Of a DNA stretch of 64,000 nt, positions 1-9,485 are shown in pieces. Source of the DNA: Endotrypanum monterogeii (lineage: Eukaryota; Euglenozoa; Kinetoplastea; Trypanosomatida; Trypanosomatidae); assembly GCA_000333855.2 (NCBI GenBank), contig CM007336.1, positions 376,146-440,145 of the forward strand, written 5' to 3'. Positions within the stretch are counted from its first letter, which is position 1, and the number at the start of each line of letters is the position of its first letter. The notes under the pieces are model-generated. The model saw nothing but the letters and a program-made list of their open reading frames with translations, was not told where the DNA came from and ran no database searches. The translations under genes and the position numbers were made by a program.

Positions 1-694
1 CTTGTACCGTCCCGCAGTCGACATCTCCCCCCCCCCCTCAGCGGCGCCCCAATGCGCCCGCAGTGTCCTCTGTGAAATAAAAAAAAGAATGACGACACAC
101 CCAGGGGGGGAGCGCCGTAGAAGACACACGTACAGACACCGAGATAGAGAGGGAGGGAGGGTGCGCGTGTGTACGTGGGCGGGTCGAAGATGAAAAGAGG
201 GGGAAAAAAAAAGAGCGCGCGCAGGCAATGGCGGTCGCAAACAAACTCCTGTCAAAGAGCATATACATATATATACATATATATATATGAAAGTATATAG
301 GTCTTATACATTATTTCCTTGGTTGGCTGACGAGACACTTCAAATCTATCTTCTTCCGCGACGCATTACTTCTTTCTCTCCTCTCCCTCCTCGCGAAGAG
401 GGCGGTTGGCTCGGAGGTACATCCAAATACAGTCTACGTGAGCGCGCCGACCGAAGCCTTTCCGTCACCCGCAGCGCCACCGCCGTATGTTCAGCCGTAG
501 AGTTCTCTCCGACGGGAGGACCTCCCCGTGGGTTGTTCCGCAATAGCTTTGCTCACTGCGATGCAAATGGGCTCCTGCAGGTGTGATTGCGCCTCAGCTA
601 ATCACTCCGGCACTCGTGTCGGCGCGGCGGACTGTCACCGTGATTCCCTCACACCAAAATCATAGCAGCAACTGCATGAGCGTACTCAGTTTGC
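1..694. other. Left-edge spacer
   Basis: I see no credible gene here. It contains C and G homopolymer runs, purine-rich stretches and a short (TA)n tract near 264-287. From about 350 the base composition becomes more gene-like and leads into the Stealth relic, so part of it may be decayed coding sequence from the same relic; I cannot show this. Confidence 0.5.
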
Positions 695-1140
695 GTGTCT
701 GACCGGTTGCATGAGAGGTACGCTCGTCCGTATCCTGTCTTTGATAACGTCACGCAGCAGTACGAGGAGGGCGAGTACTTACCAGAGGAGCCAGAACGGC
801 TTCCTGGGTTGCAGATAGCCCGACGCACCTTCACTGCTGCGGAGCTGCTTGAGCGGTTCGGCGACGCGGACATCGTGTACAGCTTCGTGAACGGTAGTGA
901 GACTAACCACCAGTACCGCAAAGGCGTGCTGAGGGGGTGTTCGGCAGCAGTACGGCGGCTGGAGAATACAACCTACTGGTCGCACGGCCGGTTGCTGTTG
1001 GGCCGTCGGGGCGTGACGTCGTGCTTGTGGTGTCGCGTGAGGACGCGGACGCGAGGGCTGTGCACTGGGTGAACGGCGCGTCTGAGAGCGACCTGCTGGT
1101 GACGTACCCGCTGCCGGTGGAGGCGTACTTGGTGCTCTAG
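695..1140 (+). pseudogene. Chimeric, frameshifted Stealth-family relic
   Basis: Two pieces of Stealth-family coding sequence lie side by side in different frames. The 5' piece (about 710-930) reads DIVYSFVNGSETNHQYR, matching the CR1 motif of the intact gene downstream (YTFVNGTELNHVYR) but clearly diverged from it. The 3' piece, 988-1128, is identical over 141 bp to 4605-4745, the extreme 3' coding part of the intact gene. The roughly 700 codons between them (CR2 to CR4) are missing. The 3' piece is in another frame and runs into a stop at 1138. There is no in-frame ATG for the 5' piece. I infer the remains of a second paralogue that suffered an internal deletion or recombination with its neighbour. 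A functional product is very unlikely. Confidence 0.8.
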
Positions 1141-1862
1141 CGACGGCGAAGAGGAGGAGAGGGGGGCAAGCATGTATCGGTCTTGGTGTGCGTGTGTGCG
1201 TGTGCGGATTATCACACGTATCATCCAGGCGCGGCTATGTCATTGGTTGCTGATATTCTCGTCATTGCTGAGCGCCTGTTTTTTGTTGGTGTCTGTTACC
1301 CGTTGTCTGACAAAGGACGACAGCCGTTTCTGCCTCTCTCGAGTGAAAGCAGGACTCAAGCGTCTCTCTCCCTGAAAGCAACAACAACAGAGTCTCACAC
1401 TCGCATTATATACTATTATGATGGGGATTATACTGAGTGTGTCTAATGGGTTTTCCTGCTCGCACGACACGCAGATTCTGTGATACAAGTTGAGCTGTTC
1501 ACGGAAGGAACAGGGGGTAGTACTCTTCGGCATTGTGGCGTGTTCGACGATCCTCCTTGCGTTTTTCTCTCATGTCCCTGCTAGGTCATGCATGTTGAAG
1601 AGGGGGGGGGGGAAGGGGGCCTTTCATGGGAATACTGATCGGTATGTGTTGACGAACACGCACGCTCCATCGTCACGGCATTTCTACCTACCTAGTGCTC
1701 CCCCCCCACACACATACACACGCTTGGATCTGTATTCACCACATACTCACGCCTTCATACAAATTCTTCTCTACCGACGCCCAACTTCTCGTAGACGCTC
1801 ATTTTTTCTTCTTTTCTTGACCCACACCGATCCTTGCATCGCTGGTTGGGCAGTGCTCATAC
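1139..1862. other. Spacer between Stealth relic and Stealth gene
   Basis: No gene is seen. A pyrimidine-rich tract at about 1796-1820 is followed by the first AG at 1852-1853 and an ATG at 1863, a typical trans-splice acceptor arrangement. Confidence 0.6.
1852..1853 (+). promoter_or_regulatory. Predicted spliced-leader acceptor AG, Stealth gene
   Basis: This is the first AG after the pyrimidine tract at 1796-1820 and gives a 9-nt leader before the ATG at 1863. It supports that start over the internal ATG at 1992. Confidence 0.5.
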
Positions 1863-4802
1863 ATGCGCCTTCTTCGATTGAGAGGGTCCCACGATGCACC
1901 CTTTCCGGCAGCGCGCGACTGCGAACATGTAACCATCCCAGCACTTGACGACTGCCGCCAGTGGGCTTGCTCAAAGTTCGATGCAACAGAAATGCCATTG
2001 CTGCTGCTGTCAAAGGGAGATCGCAACCGCTGCTCATTGTGTACCTCGTGGCTGGCACGTCTGAGGCATTCATGCCGTCGGTTGATGGGGCGGAGCTCGG
2101 AGTGGGGCACGGTTGCCATCTTTTTCTTGATGGTGCTGCTTCTCACGCTGGCTCTCTTTGCGGTTCTTATGAGCACGTTCATTTGGAGCTCGCCATGGGC
2201 CCTGAGGTATAGGCAGAACTGGCTGAGCACCATGTTGGGTGTTTCCTTCTCTGCCGTGGTGCCTGGGGCCGCTTTCCCGCGCGAGCCAAAGCGGCTGGGG
2301 GGAGTGACAGTGCAACCTCCGGAGGCGCTGTGGGCAAGCGCTGTGGTCGGCGATGGGATGGACGGCGGGCCAAGCGTGATGAATGAAATGGGGCGGCAGG
2401 AACGACTGACTGCGCGCTTGCAGGCACGGTACGGCTCGATGCTGTTTCTGTACACGTTTGTCAACGGCACTGAGTTGAACCATGTCTACCGAGGTCTGAC
2501 GCTGAGGACGTGTGGCAAGTATATCATAAGTGTCGAGACTCAACTTGCGCTGAACGGCGTCGTGGCAGACGGTAAGGGGACCACCGAAATTTGTACGACG
2601 GATATGCACCGTGCGACGACCAACGCTGGGTTGTTGAGTATAGTTGCCAGCCGCGCCTCATCGACGCTGTCGACACGCGATCGCGAGACGGATGAGCTGC
2701 GGCACAGCCTGCGCAGCGTGGAGCAGCACGTGCGGTGGCACCGCGGCCGCGTGGTGGTGGTGTCGCCCGGGCACCACCCGACGTGGGTGGATGGCGCAAA
2801 GAACTTTCTTGCTGGTCTGTGCGGCAGCGCGCGTGTGCAGGCGCTGCGGTCTGGCGGGGCGCACCTGCGCGTGACGACGGTGCACCAGGACGCTGTGATG
2901 CCTACATACGGGAGGCTGACAGTGAACACAAATCCTATTGAGCAGCACCTGTGGCGCGTGCGCAACATCACGGCGGTGCACGTGTACATGAACGACGACT
3001 ATTTTGTGAACCGCGACGTTGCGATCACGGACCTGTTCAACGAGTACGGCGGCACGATCGTCCGGACGGAGTCGGCCGCCATCGAGCGTGCGGAATTGGG
3101 TAACAAAAGTTTGCCGACGTGGGTGGGTGGGGTTATAAACACAAATTATTTTGTCACTGATGAGCTTGACTTGCACCACGAGGATGAGTTGCCAGCCAGT
3201 GTACTCGGTCTGTGGCAGCAACAGGCCGGCGCTGCCCTGACGGAATGGGATTTGGATGCCATACGGCAAGGCAGGAAGCCGCTCCCAGTGGTTGAAGATC
3301 CCGACCTGCAAAGGGAACTGTGGGTCATGCTGCAGAGCACGGAAGGGACCCGACCACAGAAGATTACCCTACCACACATCGGCACACCATCCGATGTCAT
3401 CAAGGCTTACAGCGCCAACGCCTTTGGTACCGTGCGGCCGCGTTTCTACGCGACACATGCACCTTATGTGTACTGTACGAATATGCTGCGCTATCTCGCG
3501 TTGCGCTACCAGCGTGAGTTCGCGACATCGACTTTTCTGCATCGCTCACGTAGCGGTAACGATCTTTATGTTCCATTCCTGTACAATGCCTTTATTATGG
3601 CACGGCCATGGCAGGCCTCGCCACGCTTTCCCGCCTTCGTTATGCTTCGGCACCAATTGAGGCAGAAGCGACTGCAACAGATGCCATTGCCCTCAACAGG
3701 AGAGCCAACCGTCAACGCCACGGTGGACACAGCGGTTGGCGTCGAGGAAGGGCAGAAGCCCATGGGGTCAGGGCCATCTACGTCCGCACCCAACAAGGCG
3801 GCATATGTTTCACGGGAGGAGGAGCAGGTTCACGTGGCGCCCATCGAGCTGAGCAACCGTGATGGCTGTGCACCGGCCACGATGCTCGTTGGAGGTGCTG
3901 AAAGCGGATGCCTTTTTGGAAAATTTACCGACGATCTGCATGCCAACGGAAGGCTGATCAGAAAATTGCGGCGGGTTCGTCCCCTGTTCTTCAACGTGAA
4001 CGCCGGCTTCACAAAGCCTAAGGTAGCGGACCAGCTCCGCTCGTTCCTCCAGGACTTGTTTCCCACACCCCTTTTTCTAGAACACGAGGCCGGAAAGGAG
4101 GCGTCTCTGTCGAGGCTGTTCGGCGACCTGATGGCGCTGCCGGTGGTGGGTGTCGTGTCCTTTGAGGAGGGCGTGTGTCCGCTGGTGCGAAGCCTTGCGC
4201 TCGCGTTCGCGGGGCACCACCGTGGCGGCGTGCACGTGAGTGTCCAGCAGTATGGGCTCGGTGAGGTGGACGCTACCATGGCCGAGGTGCGGCAGGACTT
4301 GGGGTACTCGCTTCAGAGTGCAATGCCTGTTGCCGCGTGTACCTACACTGCTCTTGTGACTGTGAATCAGTCTCCCAGAGATGAGTCTTTGGCTGACCTC
4401 GCGTGGCGCGTGCTGGGTGCGGCTGGCGGGGCCGACACTGGTGGCGTGGATCTGCCATCGACGTGCAGTGGTGGCTGCAGCGGGCTGCGTGTGCGCGGGT
4501 TCGTGGTGGACGCGCGGACGCCCGGCTTGCCGGTGCGCGATGTTAAAAGTGTTCCTACAGCGCTTGCGGTGCCTGCGCAGACGCTGTCGCTGGAGGACTT
4601 CCGCCCGGTTGCTGTTGGGCCGTCGGGGCGTGACGTCGTGCTTGTGGTGTCGCGTGAGGACGCGGACGCGAGGGCTGTGCACTGGGTGAACGGCGCGTCT
4701 GAGAGCGACCTGCTGGTGACGTACCCGCTGCCGGTGGAGGCGTACGAGGATATGGACGCGGAGCTGCGGTGGGTGGAGTGGAAGCCGCAGGCAATACTTT
4801 GA
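1863..4802 (+). CDS. Stealth-family phosphosugar transferase, type II membrane protein
   Basis: This 979-residue protein has one membrane segment near residues 82-107 after a basic, Cys-rich cytosolic tail, so it should be a type II Golgi or ER protein. The luminal part carries the Stealth blocks. CR1 is YTFVNGTELNHVYR (about 197-210). CR2 includes LRHSLRSVEQH and ends in YMNDDYFVNRDV (about 375-386). CR3-like sequence includes HAPYVY, and CR4-like sequence is FFNVNAGFTKPKVADQL. Stealth proteins include bacterial capsule hexose-1-phosphate transferases and the animal GlcNAc-1-phosphotransferase. In Leishmania, phosphoglycans are joined by mannose-1-phosphate links, so a role in phosphoglycan assembly is a reasonable inference, but donor and acceptor are unknown. 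The last coding 198 bases include a 141-bp stretch shared exactly with the relic upstream. An ATG at 1992 is a less likely alternative start. Confidence 0.85.
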   Translation: MRLLRLRGSHDAPFPAARDCEHVTIPALDDCRQWACSKFDATEMPLLLLSKGDRNRCSLCTSWLARLRHSCRRLMGRSSEWGTVAIFFLMVLLLTLALFAVLMSTFIWSSPWALRYRQNWLSTMLGVSFSAVVPGAAFPREPKRLGGVTVQPPEALWASAVVGDGMDGGPSVMNEMGRQERLTARLQARYGSMLFLYTFVNGTELNHVYRGLTLRTCGKYIISVETQLALNGVVADGKGTTEICTTDMHRATTNAGLLSIVASRASSTLSTRDRETDELRHSLRSVEQHVRWHRGRVVVVSPGHHPTWVDGAKNFLAGLCGSARVQALRSGGAHLRVTTVHQDAVMPTYGRLTVNTNPIEQHLWRVRNITAVHVYMNDDYFVNRDVAITDLFNEYGGTIVRTESAAIERAELGNKSLPTWVGGVINTNYFVTDELDLHHEDELPASVLGLWQQQAGAALTEWDLDAIRQGRKPLPVVEDPDLQRELWVMLQSTEGTRPQKITLPHIGTPSDVIKAYSANAFGTVRPRFYATHAPYVYCTNMLRYLALRYQREFATSTFLHRSRSGNDLYVPFLYNAFIMARPWQASPRFPAFVMLRHQLRQKRLQQMPLPSTGEPTVNATVDTAVGVEEGQKPMGSGPSTSAPNKAAYVSREEEQVHVAPIELSNRDGCAPATMLVGGAESGCLFGKFTDDLHANGRLIRKLRRVRPLFFNVNAGFTKPKVADQLRSFLQDLFPTPLFLEHEAGKEASLSRLFGDLMALPVVGVVSFEEGVCPLVRSLALAFAGHHRGGVHVSVQQYGLGEVDATMAEVRQDLGYSLQSAMPVAACTYTALVTVNQSPRDESLADLAWRVLGAAGGADTGGVDLPSTCSGGCSGLRVRGFVVDARTPGLPVRDVKSVPTALAVPAQTLSLEDFRPVAVGPSGRDVVLVVSREDADARAVHWVNGASESDLLVTYPLPVEAYEDMDAELRWVEWKPQAIL

Positions 4803-5628
4803 GACCAGTGGCAGGTGAGAAGTGCAAGACCATCTGGATCAACAAAGGTGCGGAGGGGGGAGGGGGGGGAGGGAGGAGGAGGTATTCCCTTTGATGGATG
4901 ATGCACAGCCGTCGAGAGTCTCTTCCTTTGCCCCTGCATGTTTTTCCCTTTTCTTTTCCTCCTCGAGTTTCCCTTATTATTATTTTTATTATTTTTATTA
5001 TTGTTTGAGGTCATGCTGCTTGCTGTAGTACGTACATATTTCCCCCTCCCCCAGGGCTCGAGGTGCTCATTTGGATTTCTCGCTGATGCGTGCATTCGGC
5101 GAACGTAGTGCAGGGGGAGTGCCCCTCAAAGGGATATCTTTATTGGTTGTGTTGGCAAGAGGGAGGCGCGACTGGACCCGTGCTCCCCCCCCCCCTACAC
5201 ACACACCGCCTTATTCGACTTAGGTATTTGTCTCATTGCAAATAGAAATATTCTCCCCCAAATCGACTGTTTTTTTTTTTTGTTGTTGTTGTCTGCGTGT
5301 GTGCATCCACCTTGTGGATGTGGTGCGGCCGGCCATCCAAGATGGGGCACGGTTCAGGCGTTTTTGTTTCTCTTGACCGAGGCAATGCTCTTGTTGGGTA
5401 CGTAGGTGGGGTTCGTATCTTGTTCTTCCACTTCCTTTCCTCCGTTTTTTTTTATTTCTTCGTTCTTGCGCACCGTGCTGCTCTCTACTGTGTTTATTAT
5501 GGGTGCCTCTGACACTGTGTGGGGCGCGTCTCCTTGACGGTGATTCGAGGATCCGGATGCGTATTTTGATATTTCTTTGTCTCCACTGCACATTTGAACA
5601 ACGCACGCACAAACACTTACGCATGTAC

Positions 5629-5661
<33 letters not shown>

Positions 5662-6083
5662 CACACCGGATATTTCGTTTTATTTTCGATTCAGTTCTCA
5701 ATTTTAGGAGAAAAAACAAAACGTTTACACATACACGATAAGAGAAAAGAAAGAAAAAAACATTCCAGCAAGGGATATATATATATATATATGTATACAT
5801 AGCATACAGGGTGTCCCTTCACTTGAGCTGGGCTGACACTCTCCGCTCATCTTCTCTCCTTATTTTTTTTTTCAACTGGACGCTTGTACATATCCACTCG
5901 TGCTCGTTCTTCCTCCTCAATTTTTTCTTCTTATCACTGTGTGTGTGCGCGCGCGCGTATTTTTGAGTGTTATACGTGGTACCGCTCATTCATCTCGACT
6001 GCCGGCTGCATAAAAAAAAAAGAACTCTTTCACGAGGAATATCTACCGGACCATTTCGTGTTGCAGCGCTGTTTTCATTTATC
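4803..6083. other. Spacer, Stealth gene to UFM1
   Basis: No gene is seen. It holds G- and C-runs (about 4855-4880, 5187-5197), a T-run at 5270-5281, and (TA)n tracts at about 5637-5661 and 5778-5793. A pyrimidine tract at 5909-5933 leads to the UFM1 splice acceptor. Confidence 0.6.
5966..5967 (+). promoter_or_regulatory. Predicted spliced-leader acceptor AG, UFM1
   Basis: First AG after the pyrimidine tract at 5909-5933. No ATG lies between it and 6084, giving a leader of about 116 nt. Confidence 0.45.
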
Positions 6084-6392
6084 ATGAGCTCCATGAATCA
6101 GCAAGGGGCACTCAGCGGAAACGAGGTCACCTTCCGCGTTATACTTACCTCTGATCGCAGTCAGCCGTTCCGTGTGATCAATATCGCCGAGGAGGCCCCA
6201 CTGACAGCGGTGCTGCGCTTTGCTGCTGAACTCTTCGGCATTGCGTCCGTTGATTCCATGGCTGCAACGACGAAGGATGGCACTGGCATTAATCCTACGC
6301 AAACGGCTGGCACGGTGTTCATGAAGTATGGCCAGGAGATTCGATTGATACCGCGCGACCGTGTCGGTGCATCCCTCGTGCTCTCTATTTGA
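6084..6392 (+). CDS. UFM1: Ubiquitin-fold modifier 1 (UFM1)
   Basis: This 102-residue protein is a ubiquitin-like modifier that is activated by UBA5, carried by UFC1 and joined to target lysines. It has the family's beta-grasp sequence: VTFRVILTSD near the N-terminus, then LTAVLRFAAELF, then the conserved TAGTVFMKYGQEIRLIPRDR. The conserved glycine is Gly95 in RDRVG. A seven-residue tail, ASLVLSI, follows it, so a UFSP-type protease must trim the precursor before conjugation. The N-terminus is about ten residues longer than human UFM1. A second ATG at 6093 (residue 4) is possible. UFM1 and its conjugation machinery have been described in Leishmania donovani. Confidence 0.95.
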   Translation: MSSMNQQGALSGNEVTFRVILTSDRSQPFRVINIAEEAPLTAVLRFAAELFGIASVDSMAATTKDGTGINPTQTAGTVFMKYGQEIRLIPRDRVGASLVLSI

Positions 6393-6481
6393 GGGGGGAT
6401 TTCCTTGAGAAGAAGAGGAGCAGATGGGGTTCCCTCTCGCTCACTCTTTTTCTGTTTCTTGTTGTTTGCTGTTTTTTCTTC

Positions 6482-6520
<39 letters not shown>

Positions 6521-7227
6521 GTGTCTTGTACTGGGACAAAGCCAGCGACACATGAACCTATCCATAACACTGTATCCTTTCATTTGTCATCTCCCCATTT
6601 TCGCGTTTGCTGTGCGCGCTGTGCTTTCCTTCCGTTTTCTCTTTTTTTTTTTTGAGGAGGTTTGAACAGAGCTTGGAGAGGTGGGTGGGGTAGGGGGAGG
6701 TCTCTGCTCGCTTGCGACGGGGTGCGCTCGCGTGAAGATCGTCCTTGTGTGTGCGTGCGTCTGAGTTTGTTTCGGCAAGATGAAGGGCTAACGGTAAAGT
6801 ACTAAAAACAGAGGGTTTTTGCCAACCTCTCTCCCCCCTCTTATCTCGGACTCTCTCTCTCCAATCCTGCTCTTCGGAGAGTAGGGGTGTGTGTCTGTGT
6901 GTGCGTGCACACGCGTAATCCCAGACTTCTTGCGGTTCCCTTGACCACAAGGATGAGTCGCGTAACATCTTTGGATGCCCTCCGTCATCTCTCTTTCTCT
7001 CTCTCTCTCTCCGATCTCGGGCTACATCACTTTTTGATGTACTCCTACTGCCGCTCTTTTTTTTTTTTTGGGCTCCTACATACACGCATCCCTCTACAGA
7101 TCGAAGGAGCGCACCGTCCTCTCCTCCCGGATACACACATATACACCCGTGATTTCCTCGCGTCCCCACATTTTTGTACTCACCGCTGAGGTCGCGTTTG
7201 TTTCTGCGTGTGTGCGTGTATGTTGTG
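6393..7227. other. Spacer, UFM1 to unknown membrane protein gene
   Basis: No gene is seen. It contains (TG)n at about 6486-6513, a T-run at 6642-6653, a (TC)n stretch near 6990-7012 and a T-run at 7059-7069. The first AG after the last run is at 7098-7099, the likely trans-splice acceptor for the next gene. A two-codon upstream frame, ATG-TTG-TGA, starts at 7220. Confidence 0.6.
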
Positions 7228-8742
7228 ATGGCACTCTCCTCGCAATGGAGCCAGGCTGTGGTGGTGCGCGCAACCTCGAGTGGCGAGGAGATCGTGGCGC
7301 AGCAGCCAAACAACGGCACCGCGCGAGCCATGGCGGCAGCGGGCAACCCCATCATCGTGCGAGCCCGCACCGCAGAAAACTTTGCCGAAAGGATGTCGGC
7401 GACTGTGCCTGGCGGCGGTGATCGCGTAAACAAGGGACACGGGTTTTTCTCATCCCTAGTGTCCGGCTACGACGTAAGCCAAACATTTTGGGTGCCGAAC
7501 CCGTGCAAGGGTGAGATAGGTTTGTTAGAGCACCTCGATCGTCGTGGCTCAGCGAATAGGTCACACGTGCTGCTGCAGAGTCGCCCACTCCCGGAGTTAC
7601 AGCTCAATTTTTCTACCTGCACCGGCTGCAACATCGACCTCAGCCACAATATTTTTCGCCTCTCTAAGGCTGCCATGGCTCTGCAGCATATGGATGCGGC
7701 TCTCAGCGACGACGGAGACTACGATGCAATGTATAGGACTGGATGCAACAGCAGTGACTGTGCTGGGATATCTACGGAGGGAGACAGGCTCTATAGCAGC
7801 GTTCCATCATCGTCGTCATCATCTTGGAGGCGAGAGTCGGCGCCGAAGCAGCTGAGCATCTCGACCCACACCCTCAAGGCCACCATGAGGGCGAGTCTAC
7901 AGTCCCTTCAAGCAGAAGATTATTACCTTGTCAGGTACCGCGACTACAGTGCCTGGGCCGTCTCCAAGTATCGCGGCATCTGCAAGACAGACTCGATGTT
8001 TGGTCGCAAGTACGTAGAGCAGTGCTTCGCCGTGCACGTGGGGCGAGAGCCGGGTGAGCTGGTGCTCATCACCGAGGCACAGTTTCTCTACGGGGTAGAC
8101 CTGTTGCAGCGGCAGTTAATGAATCAATTGGCGAGCGTCGTGCCGCTTCCGCCTGTCGCCTGGGGGAACATCGGCGTGAATGAGAGTAGCTATCGGCAGT
8201 ACCAGATCGATGTCAACTACAGTTCACTGAACGCCGACCAATTCCGTTCTCTCGGCGCGCTGCTCGGGGACGGTATGCGGCAGGTGGAGGTGGAGGGAGT
8301 CGAGAGGAGGCGCGAGGAGCAGGCGAAGGCAGAGGCACGTGCGCGGGCGGGGGGCTTTGATGATTACGGCTACATACCACCTGCATGGTATGACTGGTCT
8401 CCTGGCGCCATACGGGCGCGGGTGCAGTACAGACTACAAAGCTATTACCGTAGCCTTGGCCAGCTAACGGTGCAGCTTGTTGTTCTGGGCGTGTGCGGTT
8501 TATTTATATACCGAGCCGTGAAGGGGTACCTTCCTGGCCTCTCCGCACTGTATGGCACTGAATATGACCGTAGTCGCAGTGGTGGCGGCCGCGGGGAGGG
8601 GCGAGGTACGGATCGATACGGTGGTAGTCGTGGCATCGATGATTACTACCATCAAGGTTATCGACCGGGGCTTTTCCGAAGCATCTTGATGGGCCCGAAG
8701 GAGGTGCTCGACTACATGTTGGCACCTGTTCCAGAGCGTTAG
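7228..8742 (+). CDS. Unknown Cys-containing protein with one C-terminal membrane segment
   Basis: I do not recognise the family. From the first in-frame ATG the protein has 504 residues. The large N-terminal part contains spaced cysteines (PCKG, CTGCN, CNSSDC, GIC, QCF) and NxS/T sites, which suggests a lumenal or extracellular domain. A Ser run precedes a region rich in aromatic and charged residues, then a charged helix (EGVERRREEQAKAEARARA). A single membrane segment lies near residues 413-431 (QLVVLGVCGLFIYRAV). The tail of about 75 residues is Gly/Arg/Tyr-rich, then ends in FRSILMGPKEVLDYML. A signal-peptide-like stretch is encoded in frame just upstream of the ATG (7186-7255), without an ATG of its own. 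The topology would be type I if that stretch is used. Confidence 0.75.
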   Translation: MALSSQWSQAVVVRATSSGEEIVAQQPNNGTARAMAAAGNPIIVRARTAENFAERMSATVPGGGDRVNKGHGFFSSLVSGYDVSQTFWVPNPCKGEIGLLEHLDRRGSANRSHVLLQSRPLPELQLNFSTCTGCNIDLSHNIFRLSKAAMALQHMDAALSDDGDYDAMYRTGCNSSDCAGISTEGDRLYSSVPSSSSSSWRRESAPKQLSISTHTLKATMRASLQSLQAEDYYLVRYRDYSAWAVSKYRGICKTDSMFGRKYVEQCFAVHVGREPGELVLITEAQFLYGVDLLQRQLMNQLASVVPLPPVAWGNIGVNESSYRQYQIDVNYSSLNADQFRSLGALLGDGMRQVEVEGVERRREEQAKAEARARAGGFDDYGYIPPAWYDWSPGAIRARVQYRLQSYYRSLGQLTVQLVVLGVCGLFIYRAVKGYLPGLSALYGTEYDRSRSGGGRGEGRGTDRYGGSRGIDDYYHQGYRPGLFRSILMGPKEVLDYMLAPVPER

Positions 8743-8839
8743 GTTGGTGCCACCTTGCGTACTGCCCCCCCTCCCCCTTTTCCCCTTCGTGAGTGCCGTA
8801 TGTGATTCCCCGTTCCGTTCATCTCAATGACTTCATTCA

Positions 8840-8881
<42 letters not shown>

Positions 8882-9411
8882 AACACGTGCTTTCCTTTCC
8901 TTCCCCTGTCTTCAGTGACGCTTCGTCGTCTAGTCTCATATTTGTGGTGACCCAATCGGTGGCAGAGGCGGACTCTTACTGCGTGTCTTTCTTTGCGCGC
9001 GAGAGGTGTCGCGTGTATGTATGTCTGGGTGTATGTGTGTGTTTGTGTGTATGCGAATGCGTTTTTTCGGGAGCCAAAAGTATGGGTCTCTCCATGATGG
9101 CGAAGCCTCATGTGCATGTTCTATATATATATATTACTATTCAGAGAGGATCGTGCTGGCGGGCAGAGGCTGTGGGTTATGTCCATGAAGAGCAAGGGTA
9201 GAAACAAACGAAAAAAGAAATGCCAAGTCCCAGTCCCGACGAAGAGAGGAGAAATGCTAGGACAAGGCACACAGCCCAACATATGTCCCTCCCACCCCCC
9301 AAACGAAAAAAAATCGCTGCTTTCTCTCCTTTGAGTACGTTGATGGCCGAAGAAGTCAGTGACGTTATCGATTCCCAGTGCATAGTCCTTCGGTCGCTTA
9401 CATACGCCCTT

Positions 9412-9414
<3 letters not shown>

Positions 9415-9445
<31 letters not shown>
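9415..9445. repeat. (CA)n microsatellite
   Basis: About 15 uninterrupted CA units sit only ~30 bases before the predicted trans-splice acceptor of the gene at 9486. Confidence 0.95.
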
Positions 9446-9448
<3 letters not shown>

Positions 9449-9476
9449 TTCAGATTGTTCGTTTTTTTTTTTTCGT

Positions 9477-9478
9477 AG
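9477..9478 (+). promoter_or_regulatory. Predicted spliced-leader acceptor AG, 9486 gene
   Basis: This AG follows a 12-T run at 9462-9473 and leaves a leader of only about 7 nt before the ATG at 9486, which makes the start choice fairly firm. Confidence 0.6.
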
Positions 9479-9485
9479 GGAAACG

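Larger units (their letters stand above)
8743..9485. other. Spacer with compound (CT)n(TA)n and (CA)n repeats
   Basis: No gene is seen. A compound (CT)n(AT)n tract lies at 8842-8882, and (CA)n at 9415-9445. A T-run ends in the acceptor AG at 9477-9478. Confidence 0.65.
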
